Shown here piece after piece: positions 8,546 through 17,331 of a stretch of DNA of 64,000 bases (the stretch's first letter is position 1; each line of letters opens with the position of its first letter). The stretch lies in NCBI GenBank assembly GCA_902779055.1, contig CACZAD010000006.1, positions 1-64,000 on the forward strand, written 5' to 3'. The DNA comes from Fibrobacter succinogenes. GTDB lineage: Bacteria; Fibrobacterota; Fibrobacteria; Fibrobacterales; Fibrobacteraceae. Position numbers and translations under genes: made by a program. The notes under the pieces were generated by a model. It was not told the origin of the DNA. It did no database searches and saw only the letters and a program-made list of their open reading frames with translations.

Positions 8546-10072
8546 ATGTCCTCCTCATCACAAACCCTCAAGAATCTTCTTTTCAACATCACCTCATTTG
8601 GGGTGAATTTCATCATATCTTTTTTACTAACCCCCTACCTCATTAGAACAGTCGGAAAAGAAGCTTACGGGTTTATCCCCCTCATCAACAGCATCATAGG
8701 TTATTCGTCCATACTGACAACCGCAATCGGCTCCATGGCAGGGCGCTTTATCACGATGCGAATATATAAGCAAGACATCGACGGAGCCAATAAATATTTC
8801 AACTCAGTCTGGGTAGCAAACACACTGCTATCAGCAATATTCACAATTATCGCAATCATTTTCATCATTTACATAGACGCATTTATAACAGTACCAACAA
8901 ATCTCATCTCAGAAGTTCGTTATTTATTTGGATTTGGCTCAGCATCGTTAATTATCGGACTTCTTACAGGGATTCTCGGAATCGGTACTTTCGTAAAAAA
9001 CAGAGTTGATATGACCGCATCAAGGAGCGTCATTGCAGAATGCGCAAAAGTCGCCGTCATCCTCACCCTGTTTTACTTTCTAAAGCCATCTATCGTCTAT
9101 TTAAGCATCGGAGCATTCACTTCAGCCATCCTGTTTTTATTTTTTAATCTTTCTTTCAAGAAAAAACTATTACCTGAACTAACCTTCGCCCCCCTAAAAC
9201 ATTTTTCCTTAATCCATCTAAAAGAAGTCTTTTTCTCAGGCATATGGAATTCTGTAAACCAATTAAGCAGCATTTTATTGCAGCAAATTGATTTACTGAT
9301 TACCAATATTTTCATCGGCGTTTCAGTTATGGGAAGCTATTCCATAGCAAAAACCGCACCACTATTTATCTATAGCGCACTGGCAATGCTTTCAGGAACG
9401 TTCTTCCCTCAATTCAACATTCTATTAGCGCAAAACAAAACTTCAGAACTCGTATACGAAATCAAAAAATCAATGAAAATCGTCGGTTTACTAATCGGAA
9501 TACCGATAGGATTTTTATTAATTTACAGCAAAGAATTCTACACACTTTGGGTTCCCGGTGAAGATGCTGATTTTCTCTATTTACTTACTGTGGTAACAAT
9601 TTTACCAATGATAATTGGTGGAAGCGTCAACCCTATATTTGGAGTTTTTCCGGCAACGAATAAACTCAAAATTCCATCCATAGTCCTATTAGTTGCAGGC
9701 ATTTTGAACACCCTTGTAATATTCATTCTTCTTGCAACGACCAATCTTGGCGTATGGGCAATCGCCATCACAGGAGCTATTCAGGGTGGACTACGTAATA
9801 TTTTTTTCTCTACTATTTACGGTGCAATATGCCTTAATCAAAAATGGTACACATTCTTCCCCGTTATGTACAAAGGTTGCTTGAGTATGCTAGTTGTCGC
9901 TCTAACTAGCTACATCGTAAAACACATTTTGCCAGTAGAGACCTGGATCTCTTTTATATCATCATTCATCTTCATATCCATCATAGCTTTACCAATCAAT
10001 CTTTTTTTCATATTCTCTAAAGAAGAACGCAGTGCGATATATCTGAAGCTACAACGAAAGATAGAGCAATAA
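8546..10072 (+). CDS. Wzx-like oligosaccharide flippase
   Basis: A 508-residue integral membrane protein with about 12-14 hydrophobic helices; the N-terminus LLFNITSFGVNFIISFLLTP and PYLIRTVGKEAYGFIPL are typical of the PST/Wzx branch of the MOP exporters. It should flip undecaprenyl-linked repeat units to the outer face of the inner membrane. Its codon use is visibly more AT-rich than that of the gene upstream, and the 78-bp gap before it marks the start of the AT-rich block. Confidence 0.87.
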   Translation: MSSSSQTLKNLLFNITSFGVNFIISFLLTPYLIRTVGKEAYGFIPLINSIIGYSSILTTAIGSMAGRFITMRIYKQDIDGANKYFNSVWVANTLLSAIFTIIAIIFIIYIDAFITVPTNLISEVRYLFGFGSASLIIGLLTGILGIGTFVKNRVDMTASRSVIAECAKVAVILTLFYFLKPSIVYLSIGAFTSAILFLFFNLSFKKKLLPELTFAPLKHFSLIHLKEVFFSGIWNSVNQLSSILLQQIDLLITNIFIGVSVMGSYSIAKTAPLFIYSALAMLSGTFFPQFNILLAQNKTSELVYEIKKSMKIVGLLIGIPIGFLLIYSKEFYTLWVPGEDADFLYLLTVVTILPMIIGGSVNPIFGVFPATNKLKIPSIVLLVAGILNTLVIFILLATTNLGVWAIAITGAIQGGLRNIFFSTIYGAICLNQKWYTFFPVMYKGCLSMLVVALTSYIVKHILPVETWISFISSFIFISIIALPINLFFIFSKEERSAIYLKLQRKIEQ

Positions 10073-10145
10073 AAAAGAAATCTTTTACAAAAAAAACACT
10101 ATATTTCTAAATCATCAGTAATGAACAGCATATATATTTACATCT

Positions 10146-10160
10146 TTGCATTTAATGCAA
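10146..10160. promoter_or_regulatory. Perfect 15-bp palindrome upstream of the radical SAM gene
   Basis: TTGCATT-T-AATGCAA is a perfect inverted repeat 24 nt before the start codon. It is followed by TATTAT (10169-10174), which with TTGCAT would be a 17-bp-spaced promoter, but that would leave the Shine-Dalgarno untranscribed. An operator role is more plausible. Confidence 0.4.
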
Positions 10161-10184
10161 TGAACTTTTATTATGGAGTGACAA

Positions 10185-11294
10185 ATGGATAAACTGAAAA
10201 GATTCATTGATGTCTATGTACCCGTAGAAGCATGTACATTGCGCTGTCATTACTGTTATATAACACATCATAGGTTGTTCGCCAATAAATTACCAAAATT
10301 TAAGCATAGTCCGGAACAATTCAGAAAGGCTCTTTCAAAAAAGCGTCTTGGAGGTGTTTGTTTACTTAATTTTTGCGGTGGCGGAGAAACGTTGTTGCCA
10401 CCAGAACTCCCGCAATATTTAAGAGCCGTACTAGAAGAAGGTCATTACGTCTCCGTCGTTACAAACGCAACCGTAGATAAAGCTTTCGACGAAATTTCAA
10501 ATTTTCCCAAAGATTTGCTCGAAAGGATGTTTTTCAAGTTTTCTTACCACTACTTACAATTAAAAGAAAGAAAACTATTTGAAAAATTTTTCAATAACAT
10601 TCGCAAAGTTCGTAATGCAGGAGCTTCATTCACACTAGAAGCAACCCCCTCCGATGAATTGATTCCGTATATTCAAGAAATGCAAGAGCTAGCAATCAAA
10701 GAAGTCGGAGCTGTTTGCCATATAACCGTCGCAAGAGACGAACACGACATGTCCAAGCTCAATATCCTGACCAATTTAAGTAAAGAAGAATATAGGAAAA
10801 CATGGTCTGTATTCAAGTCCCAGTTATTCGATTATAAATTTTCCATATTCAACGTAAAGCGAAACGAATTTTGTTATGCCGGAGATTGGACTTTAAGTCT
10901 CGATATGGGTTCGGGAGCTCTCAAGCAATGCTACAAGAGCCTTCTAAATCAAAACATTTACGAAGACATAAACAAGCCTCTAAAATTTAAAGCAATTGGT
11001 TGTCACTGTATGCAGCCACATTGTTTTAACGGACACGCTTGGATTACTCTAGGAACAATCCCTGAGCTTAATGCACCTACTTACGCAGATTTAAGAAACC
11101 GCATATGCAAAGATGGTAGCGAATGGCTTCAGCACCAAATAAAAGATTTAATGTCTCAAAAGCTATACGAGAACAATGAAGAATATAGCCCTTGGAAAAA
11201 GTTATTGATTAATGCAGAAATGAGCATCCGCGAATCAGCAAACAAAGCAATACAAAAAGGATTCTCAATTTTCAATAAAATTCGGCACAAATGA
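10185..11294 (+). CDS. Radical SAM protein in the polysaccharide cluster
   Basis: The N-terminus carries the 4Fe-4S motif CTLRCHYC (Cys17, Cys21, Cys24) and a glycine-rich SAM-binding segment FCGGGETLLPPEL (~64-76). The C-terminal part has a second cysteine cluster (FCYAG, QCYKS, GCHCMQPHCFNGHAW) that could bind an auxiliary cluster, as in SPASM-like enzymes. GGAG lies 6 nt before the ATG. Its last 4 bases overlap the pyruvyl transferase gene (ATGA), so the two are probably made together. The reaction is not predictable; modification of a sugar or of a lipid carrier would fit the position. Confidence 0.82.
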   Translation: MDKLKRFIDVYVPVEACTLRCHYCYITHHRLFANKLPKFKHSPEQFRKALSKKRLGGVCLLNFCGGGETLLPPELPQYLRAVLEEGHYVSVVTNATVDKAFDEISNFPKDLLERMFFKFSYHYLQLKERKLFEKFFNNIRKVRNAGASFTLEATPSDELIPYIQEMQELAIKEVGAVCHITVARDEHDMSKLNILTNLSKEEYRKTWSVFKSQLFDYKFSIFNVKRNEFCYAGDWTLSLDMGSGALKQCYKSLLNQNIYEDINKPLKFKAIGCHCMQPHCFNGHAWITLGTIPELNAPTYADLRNRICKDGSEWLQHQIKDLMSQKLYENNEEYSPWKKLLINAEMSIRESANKAIQKGFSIFNKIRHK

Positions 11295-12256
11295 TTTATT
11301 CCGATAAAATCCAACAATTTCGAAGCATCATAAACAATCAACTGCTACCGTTGATTGATTCCGATTACGCATACCTTGAATTGCCTTATTACGAAAACAT
11401 TGGGGATACACTTATTTGGGAAGGAACTCGGATATTCTTAAAACAAACAAAATACAGATGTCTGTATAGTGCAAGCAGCTCAACTTTTTACAACCATAAG
11501 ATTCCACAGCACGCATTAATTCTCTTGCAAGGCGGAGGCAATTTCGGAGATCTCTGGGATGGTCCTCATTCTTTCCGCAAAAAAATCATTGAGCTTTATC
11601 CCAACAACAAAATCATCATTTTTCCGCAAACAGTCTGGTACGAGAATCAAGAAAACATCAAGGCTGATGAAATCTTTTTCGCTAATCACCCAAATGCGAC
11701 AATGTGCGCTCGCGATAAAGTTTCGTTCAAATTTATGCAGGAACATTTTCCTCAAAACAAAGTGTTACTCGTCCCCGATATGGCTTTTTTCATTGATTTC
11801 GACAAATTTGGGGAAATTAACACAACCAAGACAGAACGAACGTTATACGCCAAAAGAGTCGATAAAGAGCTAAAGGACGACATTTGGCCAAGTTTTATTC
11901 CCCAAAACGCCGAAGTTCACGACTGGCCAACATTCGAACGCAAAATTCCTAAATACGCTTTTGCAGATTACATTATCGGATGGCTAAACTTTTTTGCAAA
12001 CATAAAAGGCATCAAGCCCATAAACCGTCTTATCGACCTGATTCGAGCCCATTTTTATCGTCCGCAATACATCAAAGACTGCGTCAAATTCATAAACCAA
12101 TACGACACCATTTACTCCACCCGCCTACATATAGCCATAGCATCGGCCATGATGGGCAAAAAAGTATATCTTATGGACAATTCCTACGGAAAGAACTTTA
12201 GCTTTTACGATACGTGGCTAAAGGATTTGGACAATACGGAAACTAAGACATATTGA
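11291..12256 (+). CDS. Polysaccharide pyruvyl transferase family protein
   Basis: The pattern of PF04230 is visible: ENIGDTLIWEGTRIFLK near the start, LLQGGGNFGDLW (~79-90), IIIFPQTVWYEN (~112-123), CARDKVSFKFM and the C-terminal TRLHIAIASAMMGKKVYLMDN. Members such as CsaB or ExoV transfer pyruvate from PEP to make ketal-linked sugars; some close relatives have other roles. It overlaps the radical SAM gene by 4 bp. AT-rich composition matches its neighbours. Confidence 0.85.
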   Translation: MIYSDKIQQFRSIINNQLLPLIDSDYAYLELPYYENIGDTLIWEGTRIFLKQTKYRCLYSASSSTFYNHKIPQHALILLQGGGNFGDLWDGPHSFRKKIIELYPNNKIIIFPQTVWYENQENIKADEIFFANHPNATMCARDKVSFKFMQEHFPQNKVLLVPDMAFFIDFDKFGEINTTKTERTLYAKRVDKELKDDIWPSFIPQNAEVHDWPTFERKIPKYAFADYIIGWLNFFANIKGIKPINRLIDLIRAHFYRPQYIKDCVKFINQYDTIYSTRLHIAIASAMMGKKVYLMDNSYGKNFSFYDTWLKDLDNTETKTY

Positions 12257-12282
12257 CATACTGAACACACATTGTTTATATT
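12253..12282 (+). promoter_or_regulatory. Strong sigma70-like promoter giving a leaderless transcript
   Basis: TTGACA (12253-12258) and TATATT (12277-12282) are 18 bp apart. Only six bases separate the -10 from the ATG at 12289, so transcription should begin at or beside the start codon. The -35 overlaps the stop codon of the pyruvyl transferase gene. Confidence 0.68.
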
Positions 12283-12288
12283 AAAATC

Positions 12289-13656
12289 ATGGATTTTATA
12301 AAAGCAATCGAATCTGGCGAAACAGAAAACATCGAATTTAAATCATCCTTCAATCAAGAAACGATTGAAGCAATAGGAGCCTTCGCCAACAAGCATGGTG
12401 GCACAATATTTATCGGGCTAAAATCCCGCACAAAAGTAATGGGGATCGAAATTGCGGAAGAAACCATCCAAAAATGGTTAAATGAAATCAAAAGCAAAAC
12501 AGAACCCATCCAAATCCCAGATATCGATGTTCTAGAGTATAAAGGAAAGAAAATCGCGGCCATTTCGGTAAAAGAAAGCCCATTAAAACCGGTTTCCGTA
12601 CAAGGTCGCTTTTTCATTCGCAATAAAAATAGCAACCATACAATGTCCCCAGCCTCCATCAGCGACTGTTTACTACAGACACAAAATTCTAGCTGGGACT
12701 ATATTCTCGACGCAACATCTTCAATAGACGATATTTCACTAAAAAAAGTTGAAGAAAGTATAGAACGAATAAATCATAGAGGCTATCATATTCCTTCAAG
12801 CCCTATTGAATTTCTAAAAAAAAGTCGACTTATCCGAGACGGCAAACTAACTTTTGCCGCAGAAATGCTATTCGTAAAAGACTGGCACATAAACACTTCT
12901 GTACAAATGGGATTCTTTCAATCTCCAACAATCATTAAAGACAGAGACGAATCTCATGGAGACCTGGTAAATCAAGTAGAACAACTGTTCAACTTCACAA
13001 AAAAACATATCAACTGTGCAGTAGTTGTCAGCGGTAAACCTGAAAATGAACTGATATGGGAATACCCATTAGACGCCATCAGAGAAATCATTTTAAATAT
13101 GGTAGTACATCGAGATTACCGTTCGCCATCAGAATCAAACATAAAAATATTCGATGATCATATTGAATTTTTCAATCCGGGTAAACTTCTTGAAGGTATG
13201 ACGATTTCCGATTTACAACACGGACATTATCTATCAACGCTGAGAAACAAAGCTATAGCAAACCATTTCTACATGCTTGGAGAAATTGAAAAATACGGAT
13301 CAGGTATAACTCGCATCATAAATTTGCTACACGAAGCAAAGCTTCCATCACCCCAAATTGAAGAAATTTCAGGTGGTTTTAGAATTACAATATTCACCGC
13401 TCCCAAAGTAGCGGATAAAGCAGCGGATAAAGTAGCGATTAAAGTAGCGGATAAAGAATCTCTAACCAATGCAGAAAACCTAATATTAAAATTCGTAAAA
13501 ACCAAATCAGGCTGTAGTGTTAAAGACATTATGCAAAAGACTAATTTTTCCAACAGCTATGTAAGAAAGGTTTTAACAGCACTATCCCAAAAAGAATTAA
13601 TAGAACATAGAGGCAGCAAAAAAACTGGCGGATATTTTTCTAGAGAACAAAACTAA
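12289..13656 (+). CDS. Schlafen AlbA_2 / ATPase domain putative transcriptional regulator
   Basis: Domain order: AlbA_2 Schlafen-like domain (residues ~1-125; ENIEFKSSF, GGTIFIGL), HATPase_c_4-type domain (~240-365; AIREIILNMVVHRDY and KYGSGITRI), a short repetitive Lys-Val-Ala-Asp linker (~373-388) and a C-terminal winged helix (~395-455). This architecture is common in bacterial accessory regions and is annotated as an ATP-binding regulator or helicase-like protein. It has its own promoter inside the polysaccharide cluster and no visible Shine-Dalgarno. Its stop overlaps the next start by one base (TAATG). Confidence 0.8.
   Translation: MDFIKAIESGETENIEFKSSFNQETIEAIGAFANKHGGTIFIGLKSRTKVMGIEIAEETIQKWLNEIKSKTEPIQIPDIDVLEYKGKKIAAISVKESPLKPVSVQGRFFIRNKNSNHTMSPASISDCLLQTQNSSWDYILDATSSIDDISLKKVEESIERINHRGYHIPSSPIEFLKKSRLIRDGKLTFAAEMLFVKDWHINTSVQMGFFQSPTIIKDRDESHGDLVNQVEQLFNFTKKHINCAVVVSGKPENELIWEYPLDAIREIILNMVVHRDYRSPSESNIKIFDDHIEFFNPGKLLEGMTISDLQHGHYLSTLRNKAIANHFYMLGEIEKYGSGITRIINLLHEAKLPSPQIEEISGGFRITIFTAPKVADKAADKVAIKVADKESLTNAENLILKFVKTKSGCSVKDIMQKTNFSNSYVRKVLTALSQKELIEHRGSKKTGGYFSREQN
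13405..13452 (+). repeat. 12-bp tandem repeat x4 encoding K-(V/A)-A-(D/I)
   Basis: Four in-frame copies of AAAGTAGCGGAT, with single-base variants, encode the linker between the ATPase and winged-helix domains. Copy-number changes would stay in frame. Confidence 0.85.
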
Positions 13657-14585
13657 TGCACACCCCACTCGTTTCCATCATAGTCCCCATCTACAAAGTT
13701 GAGCCGTACCTTCGACGTTGCTTAGACAGCATCGTCAACCAGACTTATACCAATTTGGAAATCATCTTGGTGGATGATGGTTCGCCTGACGGCTGTCCAC
13801 AAATTTGCGATGAATACGCAGTCAAAGACAACCGCGTCGTGGTAATTCACAAAGAAAATGGCGGATTATCGGACGCAAGAAATGCTGGACTAGATATATG
13901 CAAAGGAGAGTACATCTTTTTCATTGATAGTGATGATTTTATATCAAAACAAGCCATATTAACCCTATACAAAGCTTGCATAGAGCAAAATGCGGATATT
14001 GCTATTGGGAACTACCAATCATTCAACAAAGAATCAGAAATACAAGAAGAACATACAAATGCAATTTTTCATCACATATCATTCGAAGATGTTATGAAAA
14101 AGCAGCTCTTCCACACTCACGAATTCACACAATTTGTGGTTGCATGGAATAAATTGATAAAAACAGAAATAGCCAAAAAGTTTCCATTTCCCAAAGGACA
14201 GCTCTGCGAAGACAATTTTACAACATTCAAATACTTCTACAATTCCAAGGCAATTTTTACAAAAGAAACAACATATTATTACCAAAATCGAGAGCAGAGC
14301 ATCGTCAATCAATTAAGAGGAACAGAAGAAGATTATCTTATATCCATAAAATATTTTCAAGAAAAGAAATCATTTCTCGAGTCCCATAATTTTACGAATT
14401 TAGCTGAATCATTCAATGAAAGAATATCAGAAAAAATGCTCAACCATTATGTATTATCAAATGACAAAGAGATAAAAGATTCTATTTCAAAATCCTTAAA
14501 AAAAGTTAAATTAAAAAAAAGACCCCTTCTCAACTTTGCGATACACCACCCAAACCTTTGGGAGATCTTCAAAAAATTCTTTTAG
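13656..14585 (+). CDS. GT2-family glycosyltransferase
   Basis: A 309-residue cytoplasmic GT-A enzyme with VSIIVPIYKVEPYLRRCLDS at the start, ILVDDGSPDGC for nucleotide binding, GLSDARNAGL and the metal-binding FFIDSDDF (~88-95). It lacks membrane helices and resembles capsule and LPS transferases such as CpsI/WaaE-like proteins. The start codon overlaps the stop of the upstream regulator gene. It ends 3 bp from the convergent HAD gene, with no terminator between. Confidence 0.88.
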   Translation: MHTPLVSIIVPIYKVEPYLRRCLDSIVNQTYTNLEIILVDDGSPDGCPQICDEYAVKDNRVVVIHKENGGLSDARNAGLDICKGEYIFFIDSDDFISKQAILTLYKACIEQNADIAIGNYQSFNKESEIQEEHTNAIFHHISFEDVMKKQLFHTHEFTQFVVAWNKLIKTEIAKKFPFPKGQLCEDNFTTFKYFYNSKAIFTKETTYYYQNREQSIVNQLRGTEEDYLISIKYFQEKKSFLESHNFTNLAESFNERISEKMLNHYVLSNDKEIKDSISKSLKKVKLKKRPLLNFAIHHPNLWEIFKKFF

Positions 14586-14588
14586 CAA

Positions 14589-16505
14589 TCAAGCCCTATT
14601 TTCCCACCAAAGGCGCAATCTATTAGCAAAGGATGTTGAGGAAGCATACTTATACAATTTAGCAAAGCAAACTGAAAAAGGGCCAAAAGTAACTTTAATC
14701 GCAGCTTCAGCCCATATCATAGATGCGGGAACACCCCAAACAAGAAGAGCTAAAAAATCTTTGAACGGAAGCCGACTTACCATCTTTGTTTCAACACCAT
14801 AATTTTCAAATTTCACATATCGAAAAAAATCTATATGTTTTTTTTCTGGATTCTTTAGAATATTCACCATTTGTTTTAGTCCACAACACAAAAACACATC
14901 TTTATCAGCGCAGTACCAAGCATTAGACATTTCTTTTGCAAAACTTTTGACGCAAGTCTCATTTATTTGCATCAAATTCATTAAAGAAGTATCCACCGGA
15001 GCTTCAACAGGAACAATGGTAGCATTTTTCTGTTCATAACAGATAGTCGATCCACTAGCATTCATTGATGCGTATTCTTCAAAGAATAAATTTGCGCAGG
15101 AGCAATCTCGAGTATTATCACGTTTGTCATTAAACACATACAGCTCATCCAATAAAGTTCCATACATCAGGCTCCTATTATATCCCCAATAAAAACAAGG
15201 AACAGGATTTAGCCTCTCCTTACTCATAATATAATTCACAATCAACCTGCAACTACCCGCCCACCCTAAATCTACAAAAGCTGATTTCTGTTGAAAAAGC
15301 TGTTCCTGATCCACATATTTCAAGAACAATTCTCTTTTATTCGCAGAATGCATTTTTAATAATTCAGCATCATTACATTTCAAGCATTCCTTAAACAGAC
15401 TTATTCTTTTTTTTGAATTCAGCTTTTTCGCACACGGGAAAGTTTTTTTTGTTTTTTCAGAAAGAGACTTCCACTCCAAGCCTATATGATTTAGGCAATT
15501 TTCAACAGTTTGATCATGAGCATTATCAATCACCAAAGACAATTCATAATCATTTACTTCATAAAATACACACGCATACAAGACCTTTCGACTTACCTTC
15601 AAATAACGACATTCAATTTCTTCCGATTCATACTTTAAAGTTTTTGCGATTTCCCAAAAAATATGTCCATCTCTAGCCCAAAAATAAAGCGTTTTTACAC
15701 CTTTTTCTTTAGCTGTCCCTAGCACATAGACCACATACGGAACATAAACACTAGCTATAAAATCAATAGCCATCGTCGATGCAAAACTTTTTTCATTTTG
15801 CAATCGAGTAAACCTGCATAATCCCGCCCAAAGTTCAATTTCATGCTTATGCGTATAAAAACAAGCATCTTCAAGCCAACGTTTTTCTTCATCTGAGAAA
15901 TCAGTATTGCTAACCAGATTCGCTTTTATCCCCTTTGACTTCGGGACTCGGAAATCCGAGCGAACGTTATCGCCATAATGAATCCATTGGCAAGCTTTGG
16001 ATCCCGTTTTTTTTAAAACATAGTCATAAAGCTTACCATCATATTTCGACGCATTACAATCCCCGGAAACAAACACACTTTCATAATCTCTGCAAAAACC
16101 ATATTTTACTAGAATCTTTTTTACAAAATTTGTCGGAAGATACATATCCGAGATGAATACCACAAAAAAATTTTTTTTGCGATAATCATTAACTATTTTC
16201 AACATTTCTGGATTTGGAAAAAGTTCCTGTTCCTCAGTTTCCATTTCCAAGTTCTTAATTTTGTCAGAATCAAATCCCCATTGAGAAACATTTAGTTCAT
16301 CATAGATGTCTTCCAATGTTGGATAAGATTTTTCCACAGAGGCTTTCTTTTCAGCAAGGCTGCGATTTCCCGTAAAAGATAAACGTCCCCGAGAATCATC
16401 CTTCTGAAAAAGTTTATCAGCCATCAGATCCCAAATTTTGTAGGGACGTCCACACCGACGAATCAGGCAGGTATCAAAAACATCAAAGGAAACATATTTT
16501 TTCAT
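14589..16505 (-). CDS. HAD-superfamily protein associated with glycan synthesis
   Basis: A 638-residue protein whose N-terminus carries HAD motif I, SFDVFDTCL (Asp8 and Asp11), and further HAD elements (FVVFISDMYLP, WIHYGDNVRSDF). The long remainder (~220-638) is not recognised beyond similarity to the COG5610-type proteins found in capsule and LPS loci. Start: GAGAG lies 6 nt before the ATG at 16505; an ATG at 16511 would overlap the LicD stop codon. With licD it forms a minus-strand unit. The chemistry is unknown; phosphatase or phosphotransfer on a glycan precursor is possible. Confidence 0.72.
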   Translation of the reverse strand: MKKYVSFDVFDTCLIRRCGRPYKIWDLMADKLFQKDDSRGRLSFTGNRSLAEKKASVEKSYPTLEDIYDELNVSQWGFDSDKIKNLEMETEEQELFPNPEMLKIVNDYRKKNFFVVFISDMYLPTNFVKKILVKYGFCRDYESVFVSGDCNASKYDGKLYDYVLKKTGSKACQWIHYGDNVRSDFRVPKSKGIKANLVSNTDFSDEEKRWLEDACFYTHKHEIELWAGLCRFTRLQNEKSFASTMAIDFIASVYVPYVVYVLGTAKEKGVKTLYFWARDGHIFWEIAKTLKYESEEIECRYLKVSRKVLYACVFYEVNDYELSLVIDNAHDQTVENCLNHIGLEWKSLSEKTKKTFPCAKKLNSKKRISLFKECLKCNDAELLKMHSANKRELFLKYVDQEQLFQQKSAFVDLGWAGSCRLIVNYIMSKERLNPVPCFYWGYNRSLMYGTLLDELYVFNDKRDNTRDCSCANLFFEEYASMNASGSTICYEQKNATIVPVEAPVDTSLMNLMQINETCVKSFAKEMSNAWYCADKDVFLCCGLKQMVNILKNPEKKHIDFFRYVKFENYGVETKMVSRLPFKDFLALLVWGVPASMIWAEAAIKVTFGPFSVCFAKLYKYASSTSFANRLRLWWENRA

Positions 16506-16507
16506 AT

Positions 16508-17323
16508 TCATCTCTCAATATAGCCCTTAGTCAAATCCAAATAATCAATATGATGAGGTTTTCTTTTTTCCTTTGGGGGTAACGTCATAAAATTTCCAAA
16601 AACCCTTTGCAAATATTCTTCCGCTCTCTTTATTCCATAAAACTGATAGCCACCAAATTTATACAAACAAAAATCATCAAACAATTCAGCAGGAACAATA
16701 CCTTTATTATTTCCATCTAAATCAGCCATCATCGATGTTTTCTTGGTAGCCAGTTCTTCGTAAAGAGCACAAATGCGCCTCAACGACAAATCGGCCGATA
16801 AAAATCTACCCAACAATACATATATCCACTCTACCAAAACAAACCAACCTTTACACAAACGATAATCCTTCCTCGTCAAGACATCTCGCCAAAAACGGAA
16901 TTTTCTCACATTACAAAAAATATCCCATCTAGTATCACCAACAAAAGTCAGAGGGAAGACATCTAAAAAAATCCCTTTGGGTTTACTCTTCATTCGATTA
17001 TTTTCTTTTAAGGTAGTCGTTGTATCAAAAACCTTCACAAACGTTTGAAAGTAATCTTCCGTTTTTCCCGGAATTCCAAAGGCAAGTCCTTCAAATTTAC
17101 TTGAGGTTACAACAGAAATGAACTTTTTATAATCCTCATAGGGCATTCCAATATCAACATCGTCATCCCAAGGAATAAAACCTTGATGACGAATAGCACC
17201 TATAAGCGTACCGCCCATCATAGTATATCGGATGCCATGTTCCACACATATATTATGGACTTTTTGTAACAACTCCGTCAAACGAGTCTGAAGCTGACCT
17301 AATGTATTTTCATCAAGAATCAT
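16508..17323 (-). CDS. LicD-family phosphotransferase
   Basis: The LicD signature is clear: GGTLIGAIRHQGFIPWDDD at residues 37-55, with the Asp cluster that coordinates metal and the nucleotidyltransferase-like fold. LicD and fukutin-type proteins transfer phosphocholine, ribitol phosphate or similar groups from CDP-activated donors to sugars. Between a GT4 gene and a HAD gene, it probably decorates the surface glycan. It begins 8 nt downstream of the GT4 stop codon. Confidence 0.87.
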   Translation of the reverse strand: MILDENTLGQLQTRLTELLQKVHNICVEHGIRYTMMGGTLIGAIRHQGFIPWDDDVDIGMPYEDYKKFISVVTSSKFEGLAFGIPGKTEDYFQTFVKVFDTTTTLKENNRMKSKPKGIFLDVFPLTFVGDTRWDIFCNVRKFRFWRDVLTRKDYRLCKGWFVLVEWIYVLLGRFLSADLSLRRICALYEELATKKTSMMADLDGNNKGIVPAELFDDFCLYKFGGYQFYGIKRAEEYLQRVFGNFMTLPPKEKRKPHHIDYLDLTKGYIER

Positions 17324-17331
17324 AATTACAC

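Noticed and set aside
10146..10174. TTGCAT-17-TATTAT promoter before the radical SAM gene
   Set aside because: Transcription would start after the Shine-Dalgarno at 10175-10178, which would then be useless. The palindrome is kept as a possible operator instead.
14536..14802. 88-codon plus-strand frame over the convergent gene ends
   Set aside because: It overlaps the ends of both the GT2 and HAD genes and has no coding signature.
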